64,000 nucleotides of DNA from JBGAJN01 sp044224905. Its GTDB lineage: Bacteria; Verrucomicrobiota; Verrucomicrobiia; Limisphaerales; JBGAJN01. Shown piece by piece: positions 38,744 through 47,856 of the stretch; position 1 is the stretch's first letter, and every line of letters starts with the position of its first letter. The stretch spans positions 1,488,001 through 1,552,000 of the forward strand of contig JBGAJN010000002.1 of NCBI GenBank assembly GCA_044224905.1. Direction: 5' to 3'. A program made the position numbers and the translations under genes. Under the pieces are notes generated by a model. The model was not told the DNA's origin and made no database searches. It worked only from the letters and a program-made list of their open reading frames with translations.

Positions 38744-40357
38744 TCACAGCGGCTTGTGGTGCAGATGCTGGTGCACCGCGGCGATGAACCCGCGGAAGAG
38801 CGGGTGCGGCGCATTGGGCTTGCTTTGGAATTCCGGATGGAACTGGCTCGCGACGTAGAACGGGTGGTCCTTCAGTTCGATAATTTCCACGAGCTTGCCG
38901 TCGGGCGAGGTGCCGCTGAACACAAAGCCAGCTTCTTCGAACTTCGCGCGGTAGGCGTTGTTGAATTCGTAGCGATGACGGTGCCGTTCGTGGATCATGA
39001 ACGCACCGTAAAGTTGCGCGGCGCGGGAGCCGACCGAGAGTTGGCAGGGCTGGGCGCCAAGGCGCATCGTGCCGCCTTTCTTGATCACTTTGCGTTGCTC
39101 GTCGAGCAGGGCGATGACGGGATGTGGCGACGCTGGATCGAACTCGGTGGAGTGCGCCTTGTCGAGTTTGAGCACGTGGCGCGCAAATTCGATGGTGGCG
39201 ATTTGCATGCCGAGGCACAATCCGAGATAGGGAAGTTTGTGCTCGCGAGCGTATTTTGCGGCGAGAATTTTTCCTTCGATGCCGCGTTCGCCAAATCCGC
39301 CCGGAACGAGAATGCCGCCGAGGCCTTTGAGCACTTTTTCCGCGCCGAATTTTTCAATTTCCTCGGACTCGATCTTTTCGATTTCGACGCCGCAATCGTT
39401 GGCGACGCCGCCGTGGATGATTGCTTCGTAAACGGATTTGTAGGCGTCCTGCAGCTCGATGTATTTGCCGACAACGCCAATGCGAACGCGGTGCTGCGGG
39501 GCGATGAGCTTGCGGATGATTTCCTGCCAGTGCGACATATTCGCCGGCGGCGGATTGAGGCGGAGACGGTCGCAGACGATGTCGTCCATGCGCTCGCGTT
39601 GGAGCATGAGCGGGACTTCGTAGATGGAGTGCTCGACGTCCTTCTCTTCAATGACGGCTTCGTAGGGAACGTTGCAGAAGAGGGAGATTTTTTGGCGCAG
39701 TTCCTTGGAAAGCGGATGCTCGCAGCGGCACGCGAGAATCTGCGGCGTGATACCGATTTCGCGTAGCTTGGCGACGGACTGCTGCGTCGGCTTGGTCTTG
39801 AGTTCGCCAGCGGCTTTGATGAACGGAACGTAGGTGACGTGAATGAAGAGCGCGTTGCTCGGGCCGACTTCGAGCGCGAATTCTCGGATGGCTTCGAGGA
39901 ATGGCAGTCCTTCGATGTCGCCGGTGGTGCCGCCGATTTCCGTGATGATCACGTCGGCCTTGGATTGCGCCGCGAGTTGGTGAATGCGATTCTTAATTTC
40001 GTCCGTGACGTGCGGGATTACCTGCACGGTGTTGCCGAGATATTTTCCTTCGCGTTCGTTGTTGAGAACGGTTTGGTAAACCTGACCGCTGGTGAGGTTG
40101 TTCGTCCGCGTGAGCTTGACGTTGGTGAAGCGTTCGTAGTGACCGAGGTCGAGGTCGGTTTCGGCGCCGTCGTCGAGCACGTAAACTTCGCCGTGTTGAT
40201 ACGGACTCATCGTGCCGGGGTCGACGTTAAGGTAGGGGTCGAATTTTTGGAGCGTGACCTTGAGGCCGCGGTTCTCGAGGAGAGTGCCGAGCGCCGCCGC
40301 CGTCAGGCCCTTGCCCAACGAACTCACCACACCACCGGTAACAAAAATATATTTCAT
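38744..40357 (-). CDS. pyrG: CTP synthase PyrG
   Basis: A 537-residue CTP synthase that aminates UTP with glutamine nitrogen. The N-terminal amidoligase part begins MKYIFVTGGVVSSLGKGL and has KFDPYLNVDPGTMSPYQHGE, the DLDLGHYERF segment and GGTTGDIEGLPFLEA. The C-terminal class I glutaminase part has LVPGGFGERGIEG, the nucleophile loop LGLCLGMQ and the His/Glu pair in QFHPEF. Full length for the family. It follows kdsB by 60 bp and both act in CTP-dependent steps, a pairing often seen in Gram-negative genomes. Confidence 0.97.
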   Translation of the reverse strand: MKYIFVTGGVVSSLGKGLTAAALGTLLENRGLKVTLQKFDPYLNVDPGTMSPYQHGEVYVLDDGAETDLDLGHYERFTNVKLTRTNNLTSGQVYQTVLNNEREGKYLGNTVQVIPHVTDEIKNRIHQLAAQSKADVIITEIGGTTGDIEGLPFLEAIREFALEVGPSNALFIHVTYVPFIKAAGELKTKPTQQSVAKLREIGITPQILACRCEHPLSKELRQKISLFCNVPYEAVIEEKDVEHSIYEVPLMLQRERMDDIVCDRLRLNPPPANMSHWQEIIRKLIAPQHRVRIGVVGKYIELQDAYKSVYEAIIHGGVANDCGVEIEKIESEEIEKFGAEKVLKGLGGILVPGGFGERGIEGKILAAKYAREHKLPYLGLCLGMQIATIEFARHVLKLDKAHSTEFDPASPHPVIALLDEQRKVIKKGGTMRLGAQPCQLSVGSRAAQLYGAFMIHERHRHRYEFNNAYRAKFEEAGFVFSGTSPDGKLVEIIELKDHPFYVASQFHPEFQSKPNAPHPLFRGFIAAVHQHLHHKPL

Positions 40358-40417
40358 TGCTTCTACGAATCAGGAAAAACGAACTCAGGGACGCTGTTCC
40401 GCCGCCGACCCGAGTTC

Positions 40418-41152
40418 CTATCTCAACAACTTCTCGACGCGCGCCACGTCTTCCGGGACATCCACCCCGATGCTTTCGTATTCTACTTGAACGACTGCGA
40501 TCGCAATCCCGTTGTCCAGAGCGCGCAACTGCTCAAGCTTCTCGGCGTTTTCCAGTTTCGACACAGGAAATTTTACCAACTGCAACAAGGTCTCTCGCCG
40601 ATAACCGTAAATACCCAAGTGTTTCAAAAAAGGAAACGCCGCCAACTGTTCTGGAACCGAACTACTGGCGGCATCCCGTACGAACGGAATCGTACGACGG
40701 GAAAAATATAGAGCCGTGCCAGCGACGTTGACAACGACTTTTACGACATTCGCGTTGGTGTAGTCGTCTGGGCTCTTGATCCGGGTCGCGGCGGTGGACA
40801 TGCCGTGTTGATTCAACGCTTTCGCGACGTCGTCGATTACGGACGGATCGATTAAGGGTTCGTCGCCTTGAATGTTCACGACGGCGTCGCAGTTGCAGCG
40901 TTGGGCGACCTCAGCGATCCGATCGGTTCCACTGGGGTGGTCGGCGCGGGTCATTTCCACGCGACAGAACTTTCGGGCCGCCTCCGCGATTCGATCGTCA
41001 TCGGTCGCAACGATGACATCGGAGAGTAACTTGGCCTTCTGGCACTGTTCAACGACCCGTTGCACGAGGGCTTTCCCGGCGATGGGGTGGAGCGGTTTGC
41101 CCGGGAATCGGGTTGAGGCGTAACGCGCTGGTATAATGCCGAGAATTTTCAC
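40418..41152 (-). CDS. kdsB: 3-deoxy-manno-octulosonate cytidylyltransferase KdsB
   Basis: A 244-residue CMP-Kdo synthetase, which activates Kdo with CTP for lipopolysaccharide inner-core synthesis. Visible: ILGIIPARYASTRFPGKPL (CTP-binding loop), VIVATDDDRIAEAA, MTRADHPSGTDRIAEVA, VVNIQGDEPLIDP, and HLGIYGYRRETLLQLVK. The start is GTG at 41152. Its presence indicates a Kdo-containing outer membrane. It is first in the leftward kdsB-pyrG-folC-peptidase operon; kdsA, often found in this cluster, is not present here. Confidence 0.96.
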   Translation of the reverse strand: MKILGIIPARYASTRFPGKPLHPIAGKALVQRVVEQCQKAKLLSDVIVATDDDRIAEAARKFCRVEMTRADHPSGTDRIAEVAQRCNCDAVVNIQGDEPLIDPSVIDDVAKALNQHGMSTAATRIKSPDDYTNANVVKVVVNVAGTALYFSRRTIPFVRDAASSSVPEQLAAFPFLKHLGIYGYRRETLLQLVKFPVSKLENAEKLEQLRALDNGIAIAVVQVEYESIGVDVPEDVARVEKLLR

Positions 41153-41488
41153 GCGCGAATTGAGCCAAAGCTGGAGGGCTAATGCACGAAGGAAAATTAA
41201 TTAGAATCGTCAAACCCTGTCGAGTTTTTTGGACGCCTGGTCCAAGAGCGATTCGAGGGTCTTTTTAATCGATGCCCGATTCAAACTGTGTCTAGGGCGT
41301 TTGGCGCCGTACAAAATCATTGTGGATAGGCATATTTGAAAGGTGTTTTTAGGCGGAAAAACAGTTGCGTATGGCCTTCATTCTGCTTAGCTTTGGTCTG
41401 GATAAGCCCGATTGAAGTGTCCGTCGCAAACACGCGTCGAAAACTATAGAAAACTTCGGTTGCCACTCAACAGAGCAATTAAAGCTAA
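41153..41488. other. 336 bp divergent intergenic region, AT-richer than its surroundings
   Basis: Separates kdsB (left) from the DUF1501 gene (right). No gene, tRNA or strong hairpin found. A TATAGA at 41445 could be a -10 element for the rightward genes but has no -35 at a proper distance. It probably holds both promoters. Confidence 0.5.
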
Positions 41489-42895
41489 ATGCCTATGAAT
41501 CCCAACGAGCATCTCACCCTCTCACCTCAAGAACTCGCCCTCTGGACTCGTCGCGACTTTCTCGCGCGCACAGGGATGGGTTTTGGCGCCATGAGTTTGG
41601 CCGGCATGATGGCCGAGCAATCGGGCTTCGCGGCGCAGACTCCGCTTTCTCCGAAGAATGCCCACTTTCCGGCGAAGGCGAAGCACGTGATTCACATTTT
41701 CGCTCAGGGCGCCCCGTCTCACGTCGACACTTGGGATCCGAAGCCCGAGTTGGTGAAGAATGATGACAAGCCATTGCCTGGTTTAAATGGCTTGGCGTTT
41801 GGATCGCCGTTCAAGTTCACCAAGAGCGGTAAGTCCGGCGTTGAAGTCTGCGAAGTGTTCCCTGAATTGGCCAAGCACATCGACGAGATGGCTGTCATCC
41901 GTTCGATGTGGACCGATATTCCGTCGCACGAAGTGGCGACCGTGATGATGAACACCGGTTCGCTTCGTTTGGCCAAGCCGAGCATGGGTTCGTGGGTAGT
42001 TTACGGACTCGGCAGCGAAAACCAAAACATGCCGGGGTTCATCTCGCTGCGTCCGGGTGGCTTGCCCATTGGCGGAACGCAGAACTGGCAGTCGGCTTTC
42101 TTGCCGGGTGTTTATCAAGGCACGAGCGTTAACACCTCGGTGAACGACGTAAATCAGATCATCCAGAACATTAAGAACCAGTTCGTCTCGCCGTCAGAGC
42201 AGCGGCGCCAGTTGGATCTCGTCAACAAACTGAATTCGATCCATAGCCAGAATCTTCAGAAAGACGCGCAACTCGAAGCGCGCTTGGAAGCCTATGAAAT
42301 GGCGTTCAAGATGCAGACCGAAGCGACGGATGCTTTCGACGTGGCGAAGGAGCCGGCCAACGTTCGCGAAATGTATGGCAACACCACGCAGGGCAAGCAG
42401 TTGCTGATTGCTCGTCGGTTGGTCGAAAAAGGTGTCCGCTTCGTTCAGGTGTGGGACGGCGGTTGGGATCATCACCAGAATCTTGAGACCGCTCTTGCCA
42501 ACAAGGCGCGCGGCATCGACGGACCTGCGGCTGCGTTGCTCACCGATCTCAAGCAACGCGGATTGCTTGATCAGACGCTTGTGATTTGGGGTGGTGAATT
42601 CGGTCGTACTGTTACCCGTGACCGCAATGGTGGCGGCGATCCTGGCCGCGATCATAATAACCGCGCCTTCGCAGCGTGGATGGCGGGTGGCGGCATCAAA
42701 GGTGGTATGACTTATGGTGCTACCGATGAATTCGGTGCCCGTGCGGTTGAGAACAAGGTGCATATTCACGACTTGCACGCGACGGTTCTCGCCCTGCTTG
42801 GCTTCGATCACGAAAAACTGACCTATCGCTACAACGGTCGCGACTTCCGCCTCACCGATAACTTCGGCGTGGTGGTCAAGAAAATCATCGCTTAA
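41489..42895 (+). CDS. Tat-exported DUF1501 protein
   Basis: A 468-residue DUF1501 protein, related to the alkaline phosphatase/sulfatase fold. The N terminus has a twin-arginine motif (TRRDFLARTGMG) followed by a hydrophobic stretch. Family landmarks: HVIHIFAQGAPSHVDTWDPK, ADLIRSMWTDIPSHE-like segment (IRSMWTDIPSHEVATVM), MPGFISLRPGG, VQVWDGGWDHHQNLE, LVIWGGEFGRTVT and DRNGGGDPGRDHNNRA. DUF1501 genes are almost always paired with PSCyt1-DUF1549-DUF1553 genes, as here, in Planctomycetes and Verrucomicrobia; function is unproven, with polysaccharide or sulfate-ester use suggested. The start at 41489 could also be the ATG at 41495. Confidence 0.93.
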   Translation: MPMNPNEHLTLSPQELALWTRRDFLARTGMGFGAMSLAGMMAEQSGFAAQTPLSPKNAHFPAKAKHVIHIFAQGAPSHVDTWDPKPELVKNDDKPLPGLNGLAFGSPFKFTKSGKSGVEVCEVFPELAKHIDEMAVIRSMWTDIPSHEVATVMMNTGSLRLAKPSMGSWVVYGLGSENQNMPGFISLRPGGLPIGGTQNWQSAFLPGVYQGTSVNTSVNDVNQIIQNIKNQFVSPSEQRRQLDLVNKLNSIHSQNLQKDAQLEARLEAYEMAFKMQTEATDAFDVAKEPANVREMYGNTTQGKQLLIARRLVEKGVRFVQVWDGGWDHHQNLETALANKARGIDGPAAALLTDLKQRGLLDQTLVIWGGEFGRTVTRDRNGGGDPGRDHNNRAFAAWMAGGGIKGGMTYGATDEFGARAVENKVHIHDLHATVLALLGFDHEKLTYRYNGRDFRLTDNFGVVVKKIIA

Positions 42896-42907
42896 CTCTG
42901 CGTGCTT

Positions 42908-45901
42908 ATGCGCAATTCAACCTTCCTCACTCTGGCCTTGGTGACCGGTTTCAGCGGTGCGGTACAAGCTGCCGAACTGGCAAAAGCCCAGGTCGAATTC
43001 TTTGAAAACAAGATCCGACCTATTTTCTCGACTTCATGCTTGAAGTGCCACAGTGCGGCTGAAGGCAAGGTCAAGGGTGGTTTCGCCATGGATACTCGGG
43101 ACGGTTTGCTAAAGGGTGGCGATACCGGTCCTGCTGTGGTTCCTGGTAATCCCGACAAAAGTCTGTTGATCAAAGCGATTTCCTACAAGGACGCTGATCT
43201 TCAGATGCCGCCAAAGGGTGAGAAACTTAGCGATGCGCAGATTGCGGACTTGATTGCGTGGGTTCGAATGGGCGCGCCAGATCCGCGTAGTACCATTAAA
43301 GCGAGCGCCAAGTATAAAGGTGGCAGTGCGGAAGCCAAACAGCATTGGGCTTACCAACCGGTAAAGAAACAAGCTCCGCCAACCGTTACGGAAGTAGACC
43401 GTATCCAATCACCTGTTGATAACTTCGTCGCTGCGAAGCTCGAAGAGAAGGGGATGACGCTCAACAAGCCTGCGGATCGCGCGACTTTAATTCGCCGCGC
43501 ATATTTCGACTTGATCGGCATTCCTCCGACTCCTACCGAAGTTCAAGCGTTTGTGAATGACAAGTCCACTGATGCGTTCGCGAAGGTCGTGGACAAGCTC
43601 TTGGAATCCCCGCATTACGGTGAGCGGTGGGGACGCTACTGGCTTGATGTGGCGCGTTATTCAGATACCCGTGGTCAGGACAATCGACGCAACGACTCAC
43701 GTTATCCCTACGCGTGGACTTATCGCGATTACGTCATCAAGTCATTCAACGAAGACAAGCCTTACAACCGCTTCATCATGGAGCAGGTTGCTGCGGACAA
43801 GATTCAAAATCCCGATCAAAGTTCACTAGCGGCGTTGGGGTTCTTGACCCTTGGTGAACGTTTCGCCGGTAACCAAAATGACATTATTAATGACCGCATC
43901 GACGTCGTCACGAAGGGCTTTTTAGCGATGACTGTGGCATGTGCGCGTTGCCATGATCACATGTTCGATCCAATTCCCACGAAGGACTATTACTCCTTGC
44001 ACGGTGTATTTGCGAGTTGCACCGAGCCGAAGGAAATGCCGATTATTCAACGCGTTGACGCGAACAATGCGTCGTATCGCGATTACTTGCAGCAACGTGC
44101 GGTCGCGCTATACGAGCTGCATCGAGATTCCGACAAAGCCATTAATACCGACCTTTCAGAGTTTCGTAAGAAGGCGGGCGGTTATTTGATGTTTGCCTAT
44201 GCTGATGGAAAGGCTCGCACAGAAATCTCTAAGAAATACGAGCTCAAGCAGCAGGTGAACCAGTTTGTTCAGGGCCGTGTTCGTCGCGGTGGGGATCGGG
44301 ATCCGGTGCTTGGGCCGTGGAGCGAAATGATTACGGCGTGGAACAAGAACCAGACGACGTTTCCAGCAGAGGCGGCGAAGATTGCGTTCCGTGTCGGCGC
44401 GAATCAGGCTCCTGCGCCGAAGGCACCCTCAAACAAGAAAGGCGCTGCCCAACCCGTTGCGGCGAAGGCTCCGTATAATCCCATAGTCGCTGCAGCGTTT
44501 AAGAGTCGTCCTGCTCCGAAATCCATTGCCGATGTGGCGCAGATTTACACCACCTTGTTCACTCAAGTTGATGTGGCGTGGCAGCAACAGATTAAGGCAG
44601 CCGAAGCGACCAAAACCTTTCCTCGTCCGTTGGCGAATGCCTATATGGAACAGATTCGCCTGACGCCCGTGAATTTCACAACATCGGCAAACATGGATAT
44701 CGATGAAGTGATCGCCATGGTGCCGAATGGATTGCAGGGCCGTATTCGTGGACTCGGAAATGCCCTCACTCTGTTGGAAATGCAACACCCCGGTGCTCCT
44801 GCGCGTGCTACGGTGCTGGCGGATAAAGAAAAGGCTTCTGATTCGCCCGTTTATTTGCGTGGCGAGCCGAGTAATCGCGGCGAAACTGTTCCTCGTCGTT
44901 TCTTGGAAGTGCTTTCAGGTCCGACTCGTCAGCCGTTTAAAGTGGGAAGCGGACGTTTGGAACTCGCGCAATCCATCGCGTCAGACCGAAACCCATTGAC
45001 CGCTCGTGTGATGGCCAATCGCATCTGGATGCATCATTTTGGCGAAGGCATTGTCCCGACGCCCGATGACTTTGGAACGATGTCGGAAGCTCCAAGCCAT
45101 CCTGAGTTGCTCGATTTCTTGGCTGCCAAGTTTGTCGAAAACGGTTGGTCCATCAAAAAGATGCACCGCTTGATCATGGTTTCGAGCACTTATCAGCAGT
45201 CTAGTGAGAATAATCCGCGTTTCGCCGTCCTTGATCCGAATAACCGCCTCCTATGGCGCGCAAACATCCGCAAGTTGGAGTTTGAAGCGATCCGCGATAC
45301 GTTGCTGGCCATCAGCGGTAAATTGGATCGGACGATCGGCGGCAAACCGGTTAACATTACTGACGAGCCATATTCATTCCGCCGCTCTGTTTACGGTTAC
45401 ATTGATCGCTCTTCGATTCCCGAAGTGATGACTCACTTTGATTTCGCCACGCCCGATATGCCGATGGGGCGTCGTTACAATACGATCGTTCCTCAGCAGG
45501 CCTTGTTCATGATGAACAGCCCGCAGGTGATCGACGTGACTCGCCATTTGGTGAACTATCGTGCCGACGTGGCAAGTCGTCGCGATTATCCTTCCAAGAT
45601 CGAGGCGCTCTACGAAATCATCTTCCAGCGCAAACCTCGTCCAGAGGAAGTGAAACTCGGTATTGAGTTCATCAACTCGTGGGCTCCTGCCGGCGGTGCC
45701 TCACCTGCTCGGGTGGCGTCCGCTGAACCGGTCGCGGCTAAGAAGGGTGGCAAGCCGGTTCAAGCTGCGGCAAATGCCAAACGGGGTCGCCCGACGGCGA
45801 TTGTCAATCAAGGTGAAAAGGTTTCGCGTAGCGCGTTGGGGCCGTGGGAGGAATATGCTCAATCCTTGTTGCTTGCCAACGAGGCTTCCTACGTCAACTA
45901 A
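42908..45901 (+). CDS. PSCyt1-DUF1549-DUF1553 protein (planctomycete-type cytochrome c)
   Basis: A 997-residue exported protein from the ATG at 42908 (GTG at 42902 is an alternative). After a signal peptide (LALVTGFSGAVQA) comes a planctomycete cytochrome c domain with haem motif STSCLKCHSA (CxxCH) and the distal LQMPPKGEKLSD. DUF1549 follows (VDNFVAAKLEEKGMTLN, SPHYGERWGRYWLDVARYSD, CARCHDHMFDPIP), with a second CxxCH in CARCHDH. DUF1553 covers the C-terminal third (LTARVMANRIWMHHFGEG, TPDDFGTMSEAPSHPELL, YNTIVPQQALFMMNSP). An Ala/Lys/Gly-rich insert (about 940-970) precedes the usual LLLANEASYVN ending. Likely a periplasmic redox partner of the DUF1501 protein (inference). Confidence 0.92.
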   Translation: MRNSTFLTLALVTGFSGAVQAAELAKAQVEFFENKIRPIFSTSCLKCHSAAEGKVKGGFAMDTRDGLLKGGDTGPAVVPGNPDKSLLIKAISYKDADLQMPPKGEKLSDAQIADLIAWVRMGAPDPRSTIKASAKYKGGSAEAKQHWAYQPVKKQAPPTVTEVDRIQSPVDNFVAAKLEEKGMTLNKPADRATLIRRAYFDLIGIPPTPTEVQAFVNDKSTDAFAKVVDKLLESPHYGERWGRYWLDVARYSDTRGQDNRRNDSRYPYAWTYRDYVIKSFNEDKPYNRFIMEQVAADKIQNPDQSSLAALGFLTLGERFAGNQNDIINDRIDVVTKGFLAMTVACARCHDHMFDPIPTKDYYSLHGVFASCTEPKEMPIIQRVDANNASYRDYLQQRAVALYELHRDSDKAINTDLSEFRKKAGGYLMFAYADGKARTEISKKYELKQQVNQFVQGRVRRGGDRDPVLGPWSEMITAWNKNQTTFPAEAAKIAFRVGANQAPAPKAPSNKKGAAQPVAAKAPYNPIVAAAFKSRPAPKSIADVAQIYTTLFTQVDVAWQQQIKAAEATKTFPRPLANAYMEQIRLTPVNFTTSANMDIDEVIAMVPNGLQGRIRGLGNALTLLEMQHPGAPARATVLADKEKASDSPVYLRGEPSNRGETVPRRFLEVLSGPTRQPFKVGSGRLELAQSIASDRNPLTARVMANRIWMHHFGEGIVPTPDDFGTMSEAPSHPELLDFLAAKFVENGWSIKKMHRLIMVSSTYQQSSENNPRFAVLDPNNRLLWRANIRKLEFEAIRDTLLAISGKLDRTIGGKPVNITDEPYSFRRSVYGYIDRSSIPEVMTHFDFATPDMPMGRRYNTIVPQQALFMMNSPQVIDVTRHLVNYRADVASRRDYPSKIEALYEIIFQRKPRPEEVKLGIEFINSWAPAGGASPARVASAEPVAAKKGGKPVQAAANAKRGRPTAIVNQGEKVSRSALGPWEEYAQSLLLANEASYVN

Positions 45902-45920
45902 ACTTCTCGGCTAAAATTAG

Positions 45921-45948
45921 AGCGCGCGTCGGAAGACGCGCGCTTTTT
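45921..45948 (+). terminator. rho-independent terminator after the DUF1501/DUF1553 pair
   Basis: AGCGCGCGTC-GGAA-GACGCGCGCT is a perfect 10 bp stem with a GGAA tetraloop, followed by TTTTTGTTTTT. It starts 20 bp after the stop codon. Confidence 0.92.
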
Positions 45949-46015
45949 GTTTTTGCGCAGAACGAATTGAATTGAAGACGGGGCGAATCTTTTCCACAGT
46001 CCGGGACTACTAATT

Positions 46016-46738
46016 ATGGGTGCACAATGGAAACAGGCCGGTCGCGAAGCGAACGCGCAGAAAAAAGGCCAGATGGTCGTCAAGCTGGTTCGCGAAATCA
46101 TGGTGGCGGCCAAACTGGGGGGGGCGGAACCTGATCTAAATGCCCGACTCGCCGCAGCGGTCGAGAAGGCCAAGAAAGCGTCCGTGACCCGGGATACCAT
46201 CGAGCGCGCAATCAAAAAGGGCGCTGGATTGCTCGACGAGAAAATCATTTTCGAGACCGTTATCTACGAAGGCTTCGCTCCGCACAAGGTGCCCGTGGTG
46301 GTCGAGTGCCTCACCGACAATCGCAACCGCACCGCGCCGGAAATTCGTAACCTGTTCAAGGCTGGAGCCCTCGGTCAGCCGGGCAGTGTCAGTTTCTTCT
46401 TCAATCATCGAGGCGTTGTTGAGGCGACCCATGCCGACCCGAAACGCGACGCCGAAGGCGATGCGATTGAAGCTGGAGCTCAGGAGTTCGAGCCGCTCGA
46501 AGCGGAGGAGATTCCGGAAGGTCAAACAGGCGCGCGATTCATCACCGAAATAAAAGATCTCGATACGGTTGCGAAGTTTCTCAAAGCCGCTGGCTGGAAC
46601 GTGATCGCGTCCGAGATTCGCTACGTGGCGAAGAGTTTCACCGACGTTTCCGAGTCAGCCCGTAAGGATGTGATCGACTTTTTGAACTCGCTTGACGATC
46701 ACGACGACGTTCACCGCGTCTACGCAGCGATGAAGTGA
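46016..46738 (+). CDS. yebC: YebC/PmpR family protein
   Basis: A 240-residue YebC/TACO1-family protein, historically annotated as a DNA-binding regulator and more recently tied to ribosome function at difficult peptide sequences. It shows KLVREIMVAAKLGG, PDLNARLAAAVEKAKKASV, TRDTIERAIKKGAGLL, VIYEGFAPHKVPVVVECL, TDNRNRTAPEIRNLFKAG and the acidic C-terminal half. The N terminus (MGAQWKQAGREANAQ) departs a little from the common MAGHSKWANIKHRK, with several consensus basic residues absent, resembling the YeeN-type subgroup. Single gene between a terminator and convergent rbsK. Confidence 0.93.
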   Translation: MGAQWKQAGREANAQKKGQMVVKLVREIMVAAKLGGAEPDLNARLAAAVEKAKKASVTRDTIERAIKKGAGLLDEKIIFETVIYEGFAPHKVPVVVECLTDNRNRTAPEIRNLFKAGALGQPGSVSFFFNHRGVVEATHADPKRDAEGDAIEAGAQEFEPLEAEEIPEGQTGARFITEIKDLDTVAKFLKAAGWNVIASEIRYVAKSFTDVSESARKDVIDFLNSLDDHDDVHRVYAAMK

Positions 46739-46774
46739 CCGAAGGTCGGCGTTGGTCATTACGTTAAGCGTGGA

Positions 46775-47686
46775 TTAGCGATTCAATACGGCCGCGACAT
46801 CGCTCCTGCTCGGGATGCTTGCTTGCGCGCCCCGACGGGTGACTGAAATTGCCGCGGCAGCGCAGCCAAATAATGCGGCTTCCAGCGGTTTGGCGCCCTC
46901 AGCTAGTCGCGTCACAAAGGCACCGATGAATGTGTCCCCAGCTCCCACAGTATCCACGGCTTGAGCGACGAATGCCGGCACCAATCCCGTAAATGGCGGC
47001 GTGTCGAGCCACACACCTTGAGCGCCGAGCGTGATGGCGACGTTCGCGTTGCCGGAACGATTCCGAAGAATTCGCGCGGCGGCTGCGGCGCTGAGCGGAT
47101 TGTTTACGGGAACGTTCGTGAGTTGTTGGGCTTCGATTTCGTTGGGGATGATCCAGTTTGCTAGCCGCAGCAGGGAATCGTTTACTATCATGAAAGGCGC
47201 GGGATTTAAAATCGCCAGTGCGCCGGATTCACGGGCGAGTCGCAGTGCGGTTTCCGTGGCGGCGAGCGTAGTTTCAAATTGCGTAATTACCGCATGCGAT
47301 CGGTGGATCAACCCTGTTTGGGCGATCACGGCCTCTGCGGTGAGTGATTCGTTGGCACCGCTCGCTAGAATGATTTGGTTCTGTCCGGTATTGTCGACGA
47401 GGATCATGGCGGTGCCTGTCGCCACGTTTGCGTGAATGGAGATTTTGGAAGTGTCCACCTCGGCGGACTTCAACTCGGCCAATAACTCCGCTCCGAAAGG
47501 GTCATCGCCGACTGCGCCAATCATCGCGCACGCTTGTCCCATTCGGGCGACGGCAACGGCTTGATTGGCACCCTTGCCGCCTGCAGCACGACGAAGGTTC
47601 TGTCCGTGAATCGCTTCGCCCGCCTTGGGGAAACGTGGGACCTCAATTGTGAGATCCATATTCAGGCTGCCAACAACGGTGATCAT
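46775..47686 (-). CDS. rbsK: ribokinase RbsK
   Basis: A 303-residue PfkB-family sugar kinase, best matched to ribokinase (ribose to ribose-5-phosphate). The ATG at 47686 starts ITVVGSLNMDLTIEVPRFP. Ribokinase signatures are GGKGANQAVAVARMG near residue 40, and the C-terminal DTVGAGDTFIGAFVTRLAEG with the catalytic Asp. A second motif, ILNPAPF, also fits ribokinases. No ribose transporter or LacI regulator is next to it. It is divergent from the response regulator. Confidence 0.92.
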   Translation of the reverse strand: MITVVGSLNMDLTIEVPRFPKAGEAIHGQNLRRAAGGKGANQAVAVARMGQACAMIGAVGDDPFGAELLAELKSAEVDTSKISIHANVATGTAMILVDNTGQNQIILASGANESLTAEAVIAQTGLIHRSHAVITQFETTLAATETALRLARESGALAILNPAPFMIVNDSLLRLANWIIPNEIEAQQLTNVPVNNPLSAAAAARILRNRSGNANVAITLGAQGVWLDTPPFTGLVPAFVAQAVDTVGAGDTFIGAFVTRLAEGAKPLEAALFGCAAAAISVTRRGAQASIPSRSDVAAVLNR

Positions 47687-47723
47687 GCTTCGTGGAAAGG
47701 CGTTAAAAAAGTGTGAAACTATT

Positions 47724-47739
47724 TGGCACTTAGGAAGCA
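47724..47739 (+). promoter_or_regulatory. candidate sigma-54 (-24/-12) element
   Basis: TGGCAC-TTAGG-AAGCA. The -24 half is a perfect match and GG and GC are exactly 10 bp apart; the -12 half (AAGC) departs from TTGC. It lies about 120 bp before the response regulator start and in the gap between it and rbsK. A sigma-54 gene is in this window. Confidence 0.35.
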
Positions 47740-47856
47740 ACGATAACCGCTATTTTATGCCGTGTAGTATTTGTCGGCTCAAGTAGATGCGCAACAGCGT
47801 CGTTACACAACTTGGCCTCGTTTCGCATTCGGCAAATTTGCGGATCGAGGCCATGC

